From assembly GCF_000243415.2 (NCBI RefSeq), contig NZ_KI912270.1:4154001-4218000 (forward strand): a stretch of 64,000 nt of DNA. The letters are read 5' to 3'. The notes under the pieces are model-generated. The model saw only the letters and a program-made list of their open reading frames with translations. It made no database searches and was not told where the DNA came from. Positions within the stretch are counted from its first letter, which is position 1; every line of letters begins with the position of its first letter. A program made the position numbers and the translations under genes. This document shows, one piece after another, positions 43,807 to 52,171 of this stretch. Source of the DNA: Mycolicibacterium tusciae JS617. Lineage in GTDB: Bacteria > Actinomycetota > Actinomycetes > Mycobacteriales > Mycobacteriaceae.

Positions 43807-44879
43807 CCCCCGGCCTCGATCTCCTGCCACGCGGACCGCCATACGTCGGCGTTGTCGGGTTCGAACTGCGGGATGGTGCCTTCCAGGTCGGACGGGTTCG
43901 CGGTCTTCCGGAATTCTTCGGAGACCTCGGGCAGCCCCTTGGGATTGGTGATGACGTAACCGAGATCCCCGATGGCACCCTGCGCCGTCGGCGAGATGTA
44001 GTAGTCGATGAACGAGTACGCGGCGTCGACGTTGGCGGCGTCGGCACTGATGCCGAGCCCGCACATCCACGACATCGTGCCCTCCTTGGGAGCCACCCAG
44101 GTGACGTTGCCGCCGTTGGCGTTGATCATCTCGGCAGTGCCGCGGCCACCGTTGGCCACGATGACCTCACCGGACTTGAACAGATTGGACATATCGGAGT
44201 CACCCTCGGCAAGGGTGCGGAACTGTCCGTCAGCCATCGCGGTCTGGATTTTGTCCTTCATCTGCCCGATCTGCTCATCGGTCATCTCCAGCGGGTCGGT
44301 GATCCCTGAGGCCAAGCCGGTGACCCCGAGTCCGGTCAGCCAACCGTTGTCCATGGCGACCTTGCCGCGGTACATCGGATCGAACAGTGCCGTGTAACTG
44401 TCGATACCGCCGGGGATGGCGTCGTTGTCATAGATCATTCCGTGTGGACCTGCCGAGGAGATCGCCATCGTGACATCACCGTCGATGACCACCCCATGGG
44501 CCTCGCGGAAGGTGGGATCAAGAGACTCCCAGTTGGTCAGCTTCGACGTGTCGATCGGGGCCAGCAGTTTGTCCTTGTGCAGTGGTTTGGCCTCGTCCAG
44601 GCACACCTCGACGACGTCGGTGCTAAAGCCTGCGTTGAGCTTGGCCGCCCCCTCGTCGACGCTCTCGAAGGTGGCTGTCCTCAGGTCGAGATCCGGATTC
44701 GCGCTCGTGAAGGGCCCGATGATCCCGGGATCGATGGTGTCCTCATAGGTGAAGGTGCGCAGTTCACCACCCGTGGCAGTGTTCTCGCCGCCGCCACCAC
44801 AGGCGGTCAATACGAGCAGCGCGCCCGACGCGCAGGCAGCCGCCTGCGTGTAGCGCCGGATAATGGGATGTGGTGTCAT
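43803..44879 (-). CDS. ABC substrate-binding lipoprotein, PotD-like (second system)
   Basis: 358 residues from ATG 44879. Lipoprotein signal SGALLVLTACGGGG with lipobox LTAC. The mature part resembles PotD: LRTFTYEDTIDPGIIGPFTS, VVEVCLDEAKPLHKDKL, GMIYDNDAIPGGIDSYTALF and SGEVIVANGGRGTAEMI. It shares layout with the protein at 35093-36205 but differs enough to bind another or modified ligand. Overlaps the PHP gene by 4 bases, an unusual partner for a binding protein. Confidence 0.88.
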   Translation of the reverse strand: MTPHPIIRRYTQAAACASGALLVLTACGGGGENTATGGELRTFTYEDTIDPGIIGPFTSANPDLDLRTATFESVDEGAAKLNAGFSTDVVEVCLDEAKPLHKDKLLAPIDTSKLTNWESLDPTFREAHGVVIDGDVTMAISSAGPHGMIYDNDAIPGGIDSYTALFDPMYRGKVAMDNGWLTGLGVTGLASGITDPLEMTDEQIGQMKDKIQTAMADGQFRTLAEGDSDMSNLFKSGEVIVANGGRGTAEMINANGGNVTWVAPKEGTMSWMCGLGISADAANVDAAYSFIDYYISPTAQGAIGDLGYVITNPKGLPEVSEEFRKTANPSDLEGTIPQFEPDNADVWRSAWQEIEAGG

Positions 44880-45616
44880 CTCTCCTCCAAAAGGGTTCCG
44901 TTGAGCAGGGTTTCGCAGCGGTCTCCGATGCGTTGGTGCAGATGGTCATAGACCGATCGCAGGTCGGCCTCCCCCCGTTCATGGGCGTCCGAAGCGACCA
45001 GATCGACCAGTCCCTCGTCCAGAAGCCGGTGCGCCTCGGCGGCGACCGTCGGCCCGTCGAATCCGAGTAGGGCGCCCGAATCGACCTGGAGGAGTGCGCC
45101 GTTGGCCTTCAGCGCATCGGCGAAGTCCCGGTCACCGGGGAACAGGAATGCGCGGCGCTCGGGGTGGGCGACGATGGGCCGCAGACCGGCGGCGGTGACG
45201 CGCGCGATGTAGTCGAATATGCCCGGGTCGTGCTCCATCGGGATGTCGTCGGGTCCGTCGACGAGAACCATGTCGGTGCCGGGAAGCCGCCAGCGCGCCG
45301 GGTCGGCGCGGAACTCCGCGGTCGCGGGCCGCGGCGCCAGCTCATAGGCCATCCGCAGTTGCGGACAACCAGCCACCTTGTCCGCGAGTTCGAGCAGCCG
45401 GTCGAATGCCCGGCTCAGGTCGTCGTCACGTTGTGGCGACCAGGGGAATCGTTCGTCGATATGCGAGGTGACGAACAGCAGCCCGGTACCGCCGGCCGCG
45501 GCATCCTCGAGCATCTGCAGGCTGTCGTCCTCGGTGGTCGGGCCGTCGTCGGCACCGGCGAGCAGGTGGGCGTGACAGTCCACCCAGCCCGCCGATTCCG
45601 AAGTCCGTGCAATCAC
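44876..45616 (-). CDS. PHP-domain phosphoesterase (CpsB/YwqE-like)
   Basis: 246 residues from GTG 45616, overlapping the ATPase stop (GTGA). The PHP metal sites are visible: WVDCHAHLLAGADDGPTTED (H-x-H and DDGP), LFVTSHIDERFPW, RPIVAHPERRAF and VASDAHERGE. CpsB-type PHP enzymes are Mn-dependent phosphotyrosine phosphatases, but there is no capsule-kinase gene here. In an operon with an alkaline phosphatase and an importer, hydrolysis of a small phosphoester is at least as likely. Confidence 0.8.
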   Translation of the reverse strand: MIARTSESAGWVDCHAHLLAGADDGPTTEDDSLQMLEDAAAGGTGLLFVTSHIDERFPWSPQRDDDLSRAFDRLLELADKVAGCPQLRMAYELAPRPATAEFRADPARWRLPGTDMVLVDGPDDIPMEHDPGIFDYIARVTAAGLRPIVAHPERRAFLFPGDRDFADALKANGALLQVDSGALLGFDGPTVAAEAHRLLDEGLVDLVASDAHERGEADLRSVYDHLHQRIGDRCETLLNGTLLEER

Positions 45617-46764
45617 TCGGCGGTCGCCGCCAAAGGTCCGATGACGTGGGTGCTGGCCGCGGGCCACGACAGCCGCACCCGTGAACCGCGGCCGATCGCG
45701 CGCAGATCGGTGTCGTCACTGAGCTCGTGGACGACGAGTTGCTCGGTGGTCGGCAATTCCACGGTGACGTGGGTGGTGGATCCGCAGTAGACGATCTCGG
45801 ACACCACCCCGCCGACCGTGCTGTGGTCGTCGGCCACGTCGACGTACTCCGTCGGGTGCAGATAGATGCGCTCGGGGCGGACGGTGACCTGTATGGGTCC
45901 ATCACCCGCCGACACCGCCGGGGCGACGAGGCGGTCGCCTTCGCCGAGGACGCTGACGTGGTGGACCCCGATACGCTGAGGGTCTTTGAGTACCAGGAGG
46001 TTCGACGTCCCGATGAAGCCCGCCACGAACGCGGTGGCCGGCCGCTCGTACAGGGTGCGCGGATCGGCGAGTTGTTCGATGCGGCCCTGATTCATCACCG
46101 CGATCCGGTCCGACAGCGTCAGCGCCTCCTCCTGGTCGTGGGTGACGTAGAGGAAGGTGGTGCCGGTGCTGCGGTGCAGCCTGCCCAGTTCGAGCTGCAT
46201 CTCCCGGCGCAGCTGAAGGTCGAGCGCGCCGAGTGGCTCGTCCAGCAGCAGTGCCTTGGGACGGTTGACCAACGCGCGCGCCAGCGCGACCCGCTGGCGT
46301 TGACCACCGGACAACTGGGTCGGGCGCCGGTCTGCCAGGGCACTGAGCCGCATCGACCCCAGCGCCTCGGCGACGCGCTCCGTACACTCGCGGCGGGCCA
46401 GGCCCTTGACCTTGAGGCCGAAGGCCACGTTGTCGCCGACGGTCATGTGGGGGAACAACGCGTAGTCCTGGAATACGAGGTTGACCGGCCGGCGCGCGGG
46501 CCGGGTCGAGGTGATGTCCTCATCGCCGAGCAGCACGCGGCCCGAGGTCGGATGCTCGAAGCCGGCGACCATCCGCAGCGTCGTCGTCTTCCCGCATCCG
46601 CTGGGACCCAGAAGTGAGAAGAACTCACCCGCCCCGACCTGGAAATCGACACGCTCCACCGCATGCGAGCCGCCGTCATAGGACTTGCTGACGTTCTCGA
46701 ACGTGATGGAGCTGCCGCCTCGGGCCAGCGCGGTCGTTTCGGGAAGGGTGGCGAGGTCACTCAC
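45613..46764 (-). CDS. ABC transporter ATPase, PotA-like
   Basis: 383 residues from GTG 46764. Walker A GPSGCGKTTTLRMVAGFEH, Q-loop FQDYALFPHM, signature LSGGQRQRVALARAL, Walker B LLLDEPLGALD and H-loop YVTHDQEEALTLSDRIAVMN. The C-terminal 130 residues form the TOBE regulatory domain typical of PotA/FbpC. It powers the second importer and may also serve the ATPase-less one at 33407-36205. Confidence 0.93.
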   Translation of the reverse strand: MSDLATLPETTALARGGSSITFENVSKSYDGGSHAVERVDFQVGAGEFFSLLGPSGCGKTTTLRMVAGFEHPTSGRVLLGDEDITSTRPARRPVNLVFQDYALFPHMTVGDNVAFGLKVKGLARRECTERVAEALGSMRLSALADRRPTQLSGGQRQRVALARALVNRPKALLLDEPLGALDLQLRREMQLELGRLHRSTGTTFLYVTHDQEEALTLSDRIAVMNQGRIEQLADPRTLYERPATAFVAGFIGTSNLLVLKDPQRIGVHHVSVLGEGDRLVAPAVSAGDGPIQVTVRPERIYLHPTEYVDVADDHSTVGGVVSEIVYCGSTTHVTVELPTTEQLVVHELSDDTDLRAIGRGSRVRLSWPAASTHVIGPLAATAE

Positions 46765-46780
46765 GCGGACTCCTGAATGC

Positions 46781-48094
46781 TCAGTTCTGGCCCCACAATT
46801 CGGTGATTACCTCGTAGACATACGTGTTGGGGTGCACGCCGGTGAAGCGTTCAGCCAACGGGCCGGCCGCGGTCACCGGCACCATCGTTCCGGTGTGTTC
46901 CGCCGTCGTCCAGTCCACCTTGAACTTGCGGTCGGTGCCCTTGATCGTGAACGGACCACTGCGCTGGGGCACCCCGCCATTCGGCAGCGGCATGTTCTCC
47001 GGGGCGGGCGCCCAGTACGGCACCGGGTCGTCGGCGACCTGATCGCTGTTGGGTTCGGGTTCGCCGTCCTCGAGCACGTTCTCGATCGTCATGCCGCCGG
47101 TCTCATGATCGGCCGTCACGATCAACAGCACCTCGGGATGTTCCTTCTGGTACTCGGTGATGACCTTCACCATGTTGTTCACCGACTCGCCGGCCAGCAT
47201 CATGTTCTGCGCGTCGTGCTCGTGGCCGTCAGAATCCAGATCGTCACTCTCGATGACCAAGAAGAACCCTTTGTCGTTGGCACCGAGGATGTCGAGCGCC
47301 TTGGACACCAACTTCTCCGGGGCGACGTAGTACGGATCGGTGTTGTAGTCGTAGCCCTCGATCTCCGTGGACCGCCGCTTGGCGCTATCCTGCACCAGCG
47401 CAAGCGCTTTCGGCCCGCTCAGCGCGTCGAAAGTGGTCTGATCGTAGGCGTAGGAGTAGCCGTCGGCCGCGGCACGTGCCACCAGGTTCTCCACACCCTC
47501 GCTGGCGTCGTCCTCGCCCTCGTCGGGAATCTTGCCCGGCTCACCCTCGGGATACCAGTACTTCTCCCCGCCGCCGAACAACACGTCGACCCCGCGATCC
47601 AGGTAGCCCTTGGCGATGTCGACTTTCAGGTCCCGGTCCGGCACCGGCGAACCGAACGATGCCAACGTGGCATTGGTGACGTCGTGATCGTTGACCAGCC
47701 CCGTGGCCATGCCGCGATCCTTCGCTATGTCCATGAGCGTAGGCACCTCCTGGCCGTCAGGACCCAACCCGGTTGTCCCGTTGGGCACCTTCTGCCCGAT
47801 CGCCCATGCGGTCGCGCCGGCGGCGGAATCGGTCACCGCGTACTCCGGGTCACCTGGAATCGTGTCCAGGAAGCCCGAGTACGGCAGCGCGTCCATCGGC
47901 TGACGCTCGTCGAGCCCGTACAGGTAGTACTGGATCGCCGTGCGCTGCTGCGGCCCCATCCCGTCGCCGCTGAGAATGATGACGCTGGGGTTCTCCGGTA
48001 ATCGTTCCTCGGCGGAGTTACCACACGCACTCACGGTTGCAGAACCGATTATCAACGCGGCCACTCCCGCGTACATACGCTGCATCGAAGGCAC
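46781..48094 (-). CDS. Alkaline phosphatase, secreted lipoprotein
   Basis: 437 residues if it starts at GTG 48094, six bases after the -10 box; ATG 48085 is the next start. Signal AALIIGSATVSACGNSAEE with lipobox VSAC. PhoA-type active site: ILSGDGMGPQQ (metal Asp), nucleophile in VTDSAAGATAWAIGQ, ESDDLDSDGHEHD, TADHETGG and DWTTAEHTG. It hydrolyses phosphomonoesters outside the membrane. It leads the importer operon, which suggests that a phosphorylated substrate is dephosphorylated before uptake. Regulation appears tied to operator 3 rather than to a recognisable Pho box. Confidence 0.92.
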   Translation of the reverse strand: MPSMQRMYAGVAALIIGSATVSACGNSAEERLPENPSVIILSGDGMGPQQRTAIQYYLYGLDERQPMDALPYSGFLDTIPGDPEYAVTDSAAGATAWAIGQKVPNGTTGLGPDGQEVPTLMDIAKDRGMATGLVNDHDVTNATLASFGSPVPDRDLKVDIAKGYLDRGVDVLFGGGEKYWYPEGEPGKIPDEGEDDASEGVENLVARAAADGYSYAYDQTTFDALSGPKALALVQDSAKRRSTEIEGYDYNTDPYYVAPEKLVSKALDILGANDKGFFLVIESDDLDSDGHEHDAQNMMLAGESVNNMVKVITEYQKEHPEVLLIVTADHETGGMTIENVLEDGEPEPNSDQVADDPVPYWAPAPENMPLPNGGVPQRSGPFTIKGTDRKFKVDWTTAEHTGTMVPVTAAGPLAERFTGVHPNTYVYEVITELWGQN

Positions 48095-48100
48095 GTCGGA

Positions 48101-48129
48101 ACGCTACCCAGCCAAAACAGTGGTGTCAA
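48101..48129 (-). promoter_or_regulatory. Promoter of the alkaline phosphatase operon
   Basis: On the minus strand TTGACA (plus-strand 48124-48129), 17-base spacer and TAGCGT (plus-strand 48101-48106), six bases before GTG 48094. A leaderless mRNA is predicted. Confidence 0.55.
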
Positions 48130-48132
48130 TGA

Positions 48133-48150
48133 TAAATTGTTGACAATCTA
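48133..48150. promoter_or_regulatory. Operator 3 upstream of the alkaline phosphatase operon
   Basis: TAAATTGT-TG-ACAATCTA; right arm identical to operators 1 and 2, left arm 7 of 8. It lies just upstream of the -35 box (about -39 to -56), unlike operators 1 and 2, which overlap their -35 boxes, so the same regulator could activate here. Confidence 0.65.
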
Positions 48151-48202
48151 CGTTCCGATTACCAGCGGCAAGTTGTACGGCTGCCCGCGTGAGCCCGTTG
48201 AC

Positions 48203-49345
48203 TCAACCAGGACTTTCGACATCGTCGGCTTCGGCCGCGACGACGGGTGCGTCATCCGCTGCCTGCGCGGCCTCCTCGGCCGCGGGATCTCTGGCGAGCA
48301 GCACCCTCGTCGCGCTGTTGAGGAACGCCACCGCAGGCACGGCGAGAAGTGCGCCGACGATGCCTGCCGTGATGCCACCCGCTGCGATCGCGAGCACGAC
48401 GGCAAGCGGATGGATCGAGACAGCGCGCCCCATCACAAGCGGCTGCAGTACGTGGCCCTCGAGTTGCTGGACAGCGATGATCAGGCCGAGCGTGATGAGT
48501 GCATAGATCAAGCCTTTGGCGATCAGCGCGACGATGACGGCCAGGAATCCGGCGACCACCGCACCGACCAGCGGGATGAACGCGCCCAAAAAGACCAGCG
48601 ACGCCAACGGTAGCGCCAGCGGGATGCCCATGATGGCCAGCCCGGTACCGATACCCACCGCGTCGACCAGCGCCACCAGGAACGTCGCGCGCACATAGCC
48701 GATCAGCGAACGGAACCCTGCCCGTCCGGCGTCGCGGACACGCGGCTGCACGTTCTCGGGAAAGACCTTCGTGACGAAGCCGAAGATGTTTCGCCCGCCG
48801 TGCAGCAGGAAGATCAGCGTGAAGAGCACGAGCAGGGCGCCGGTGACGATCTCGGTGAGGGCGCCCGCGGTCGACAGCGCGCCGCTCGTCACCTTCTCCT
48901 GGTTGTCGCGCAGCGCTTTGAGGGCGGTCTCGCGGGCCTGCTGGATCTGGTCGCCGCCGACGTGAAGTGGGCCGCTGGACAGCCAGTTTCCCAGGCCCTC
49001 GATGCTGTGGCCCACCTGCTCGGCAAGGGCGGGCACACCCTCGACGAACTGGCTGACCACGAACGTGAGGATGCCGCCGACGACCGCGAAACCGGACAGC
49101 AGCATCAACGCGACCGCGACGCCACGCGGAAGGCCGAGACGATCGAGGAAGTCCACCGCGGGCAGCAGCAGCGCCGCCACCATCGTCGCCAGGGCAACGG
49201 GGACCACGATCAGTTCGAGCCGCTTGATCGCCCAGAGCACCGCGAGGACGGCGGCGAAGATGACGAGCAACCGCCACGACCACGCGGCGGCCTTGCGGAC
49301 CAGAGGGCTGACCGCCTGGTCAGCATCGGAAAGACCGGCGGGCAT
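48203..49345 (-). CDS. AI-2E-family membrane protein (Rv0205-like)
   Basis: 380 residues from ATG 49345, which aligns with the Rv0205 start ([15 protein letters not shown]). About eight hydrophobic segments and the family signature [20 protein letters not shown], then [20 protein letters not shown]. Members are called AI-2 exporters or permeases, but most, including Rv0205, have no proven substrate. An acidic Ala-rich tail follows. It restores the M. tuberculosis gene order after the island. Divergent from the Rv0204c-like gene, with 77 bases between starts. Confidence 0.88.
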   Translation of the reverse strand: MPAGLSDADQAVSPLVRKAAAWSWRLLVIFAAVLAVLWAIKRLELIVVPVALATMVAALLLPAVDFLDRLGLPRGVAVALMLLSGFAVVGGILTFVVSQFVEGVPALAEQVGHSIEGLGNWLSSGPLHVGGDQIQQARETALKALRDNQEKVTSGALSTAGALTEIVTGALLVLFTLIFLLHGGRNIFGFVTKVFPENVQPRVRDAGRAGFRSLIGYVRATFLVALVDAVGIGTGLAIMGIPLALPLASLVFLGAFIPLVGAVVAGFLAVIVALIAKGLIYALITLGLIIAVQQLEGHVLQPLVMGRAVSIHPLAVVLAIAAGGITAGIVGALLAVPAVAFLNSATRVLLARDPAAEEAAQAADDAPVVAAEADDVESPG

Positions 49346-49422
49346 TCGGTCAGCGTAACGGCCCGCCCCGCCCAGACCGGGTATCTCGGGAAACAGTGGC
49401 CGCACGCTTTACCCTGTAGGGC

Positions 49423-50556
49423 GTGTCGCATGACGCGCCGGCGCGCGAGGCCCGCGGTCAGGACCCCCCAGCGCGCGGCAAGTACTGGTGGCTGCGGTGG
49501 GTGATCATCGCCGTCGCGATCGCGGTGCTGTCCGTCGAACTGACGTTGGTTCGCGACCAGCTCGCCAACGCATGGCGCAGCCTGTACTCCGCGAACTGGT
49601 GGTGGGTGCTCGCGGCGGTGGGTTCGGCCATGGCCTCGATGCATTTTTTCGGTGACATCCAGCGCAAGCTGCTGCGCTCGGCGGGCGTACCGGTGCATCA
49701 ATGGCGATCGCAGGCCGCGTTCTATGCGGGCAACTCGCTGAGCACCACGTTGCCCGGTGGGCCGGTGCTGTCGGCGACGTTCATCTACCGCCAGCAGCGC
49801 AGCTGGGGCGCCACTCCGGTGATCGCATCCTGGCAGCTGGTCATGTCAGGCGCGCTCCAGGTCATCAGCCTGACGCTGCTCGGGCTGGGCAGCGCGTTCT
49901 TCCTTGGGGCCAAACACAACCCGTTCTCGCTGATCTTCACCCTCGCCGGGTTCATCATGCTGATCCTGCTGGCGCAGGCGGTGGCGTCGCGTCCAGACCT
50001 GCTCGACGGCGTCGGTGTCCGCGTGCTGTCGTGGGTGAACTATCTGCGTGCCAAGCCGTCGGACAACGGCCTGGCCAAATGGCGCGAGACGCTGGCTCAA
50101 CTCGAATCGGTCAACCTGACTCGACGCCAGCTGGGCGTCGCATTCGTGTGGTCGATGATGACACTCGTCACCGGGGTGGCGACGCTGTTGTTCGCCTGCT
50201 TCGCCGCGGGCGGGAAACCGTCGCTGCTCGGCGTGGTGGTCGCCTACGTCGCCGCCCGTGCCGTCGCTTCGATCCCGCTGATGCCCGGCGGGCTGTTGGT
50301 GGTCGAGGCGGTGCTGGTGCCAGGTCTGGTGTCCAGCGGAATGACTTTGGCCTCAGCGATCTCCGCCATGCTCATCTACCGAATGGTCAGCTGGATATTC
50401 ATCGCCGCGATCGGCTGGGTGGTGTTCTTCTTCATGTTCCGCACCGCGGCCGACGTCGATCCCGACGTCGATTCCGGCGTCGCCCCCGAAACAATCGACA
50501 ACGAGCCGCGGCTACCCGCCACCGACTCTGACGCCCGGCGCGAAACCGACCCGTAG
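49423..50556 (+). CDS. UPF0104/LPG-synthase-like transmembrane protein (Rv0204c-like)
   Basis: 377 residues from GTG 49423; TACCCT (49410-49415) lies 7 bases upstream, suggesting a leaderless mRNA. About eight membrane segments with the YbhN/MprF-type pattern: GNSLSTTLPGGPVLSATFIY and ASIPLMPGGLLVVEAVLVPG. No synthase domain is attached, so it is the flippase-like half only. Function unproven. The C-terminal 45 residues are hydrophilic. The Rv0204c orthologue is near mmpL3/mmpL11 in M. tuberculosis. Confidence 0.83.
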   Translation: MSHDAPAREARGQDPPARGKYWWLRWVIIAVAIAVLSVELTLVRDQLANAWRSLYSANWWWVLAAVGSAMASMHFFGDIQRKLLRSAGVPVHQWRSQAAFYAGNSLSTTLPGGPVLSATFIYRQQRSWGATPVIASWQLVMSGALQVISLTLLGLGSAFFLGAKHNPFSLIFTLAGFIMLILLAQAVASRPDLLDGVGVRVLSWVNYLRAKPSDNGLAKWRETLAQLESVNLTRRQLGVAFVWSMMTLVTGVATLLFACFAAGGKPSLLGVVVAYVAARAVASIPLMPGGLLVVEAVLVPGLVSSGMTLASAISAMLIYRMVSWIFIAAIGWVVFFFMFRTAADVDPDVDSGVAPETIDNEPRLPATDSDARRETDP

Positions 50557-50574
50557 AGGCGAGCGATCCCACTG

Positions 50575-51807
50575 ATGCAAACCCGAACAGCCACCGCGGT
50601 TTTCGGCGTTCTGATGCTGCTGTTCACCGGCTGCTCAGCCCCGTCCCAGCCACTTGCTGCGTCGACCTCCTCACCTACCAACTCCGGCCCCATCCGCGGT
50701 CCCGAGCCGCCGGTGATCACACCGTTGGTCGGCAGCGTGCTGGCTGCACCGGTGCCGGTTCCTACGACCGACGGCAAAGTTCATCTCACATACGAGGTCG
50801 CGCTGACCAATGTGCTCGCCCAAGAGGTGAGACTCACGTCGATGGTGGTGCTCGACCGCGACGTGTCGCTGGTCAAGCTGACCGGCGAGCAGCTCTCCGG
50901 CCGGACCCGTGTACTCGGAACCACCACGCCCACAACGACAATCGGGCCCGCGCAGGCCGCCGTCGTCTGGATGGACGTGGCACTGGACAAGGAGGCGACG
51001 GTTCCGGATCGGCTGGTGCACGCAATCGGTGTGTCTCTGCCCGAACCGAATCCGCCGCTGTTCCCCGCGACCATGACCATCGATATCGCACCAACCGAGG
51101 TCCAGGCGCGCAAGCCGATTGCGATCTCGCCGCCGCTGTCGGGGCCGGACTGGCTGGACGGGGACGGCTGCTGCGGCATGAGTGCACACCGCCTGGCGCT
51201 CAACCCGATCGACGGCCAACTATGGGCGGCCGAGCGGTATGCGATCGACTATGTACAACTTCGGCCAGACGGACGCCTGTTCACCGGTGACCGGGCGAAG
51301 CCGGAAAGCTTCTCCTACTTCGGTGCTGACATCCACGCCGTCGCCGACGGATCTGTGGTTGCGGCCGTCGGCGGCCTGCCCGAGCAGGTGCCCGGTGCGA
51401 GTCCCGCTGGACTACGACTCGACCAGTACCCGGGAAACCACATCGTGCAGGATCTGGGCGACGGCAACTATGCGCTGTACGCCCACATCAAGACGGGCGC
51501 TGTCAAGGTCAAGATCGGTGACCGCCTCACCGTGGGCCAGGTGATCGGTTCGGTCGGCAACACCGGTAATACCGATGCGCCGCATCTCCACTTCCACGTC
51601 ATGAGCACACCGGATCCGCTGCGCTCCAACGGTTTGCCGTTTGTGTTCACCAAGTTTCGCCTCGACTCGAGAGTCGCCGAACCGGCGGACAATTTGAACA
51701 TCCTCTTCGACGGCGAACCCGCGCCCATGCAGCCGGGCTTCCCGGGCCGCGACGAAATGAACGTTATGCCAATGGAACTGGATGTGATGACGTATGCCGA
51801 TCAATAG
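50575..51807 (+). CDS. M23-family peptidase-like lipoprotein
   Basis: 410 residues from ATG 50575. Lipoprotein signal VLMLLFTGCSAPS (lipobox FTGC). Residues about 35-190 look like an Ig-like or beta-rich domain. The C-terminal LytM/M23 domain begins GCCGMSAHRL with YAIDYVQL, then DGNYALYAHIKTGAVKVKIG, GQVIGSVGNTGNTDAPHLHF and HV. M23 zinc ligands (H..D and HxH) are present, so cell-wall or other peptide cleavage is possible. The Cys pair beside the first His is unusual. Overlaps the DUF3054 gene by 14 bases. Confidence 0.8.
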   Translation: MQTRTATAVFGVLMLLFTGCSAPSQPLAASTSSPTNSGPIRGPEPPVITPLVGSVLAAPVPVPTTDGKVHLTYEVALTNVLAQEVRLTSMVVLDRDVSLVKLTGEQLSGRTRVLGTTTPTTTIGPAQAAVVWMDVALDKEATVPDRLVHAIGVSLPEPNPPLFPATMTIDIAPTEVQARKPIAISPPLSGPDWLDGDGCCGMSAHRLALNPIDGQLWAAERYAIDYVQLRPDGRLFTGDRAKPESFSYFGADIHAVADGSVVAAVGGLPEQVPGASPAGLRLDQYPGNHIVQDLGDGNYALYAHIKTGAVKVKIGDRLTVGQVIGSVGNTGNTDAPHLHFHVMSTPDPLRSNGLPFVFTKFRLDSRVAEPADNLNILFDGEPAPMQPGFPGRDEMNVMPMELDVMTYADQ

Positions 51808-52171
51808 CGACGAGCGGACCCGTCCGGCGTTGACCGCGTTCGCGACCGACGTCCTCTGCGTCGTCGTCTTCTGCACGATCGGCCGGCGCAGCCACGCCGA
51901 AGGATTGACCGCTTCCGGTATCGCCGAGACCGCGTGGCCGTTTCTGGTCGGTACGGTTGCCGGCTGGATACTGTCCCGAGCCTGGCAACGCCCGGCCGCA
52001 CTCGTCCCGACCGGGGCGGCGGTATGGCTGGCCACGATTGTCGTGGGGATGCTGCTGAGGAAGCTGACCTCTGCCGGGGTTGCACCGAGTTTCATTGTCG
52101 TGGCGTCGCTTTCGACCGCCGTGCTGCTACTCGGCTGGCGCGCAGGAGCCGCTCTGCTCACCCGAGGCTGA
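51794..52171 (+). CDS. DUF3054 membrane protein
   Basis: 125 residues from ATG 51794. Four hydrophobic segments and the DUF3054 features FCTIGRRSHAEGLTASGIAE, TAWPFLVGTVAGWIL and a conserved RKLTSAGVAPSFIVVASL near the end. Function unknown. The last 45 bases overlap, on the opposite strand, the 3' end of the histidine-kinase gene. Confidence 0.82.
   Translation: MPINSDERTRPALTAFATDVLCVVVFCTIGRRSHAEGLTASGIAETAWPFLVGTVAGWILSRAWQRPAALVPTGAAVWLATIVVGMLLRKLTSAGVAPSFIVVASLSTAVLLLGWRAGAALLTRG

Noticed and set aside
42056..46764. Annotation as a true polyamine (PotABCD) uptake operon
   Set aside because: PotD-like similarity alone does not fix the ligand, and the phosphatases, Kbl-like enzyme and kinase/phospho-lyase context argues for another substrate.
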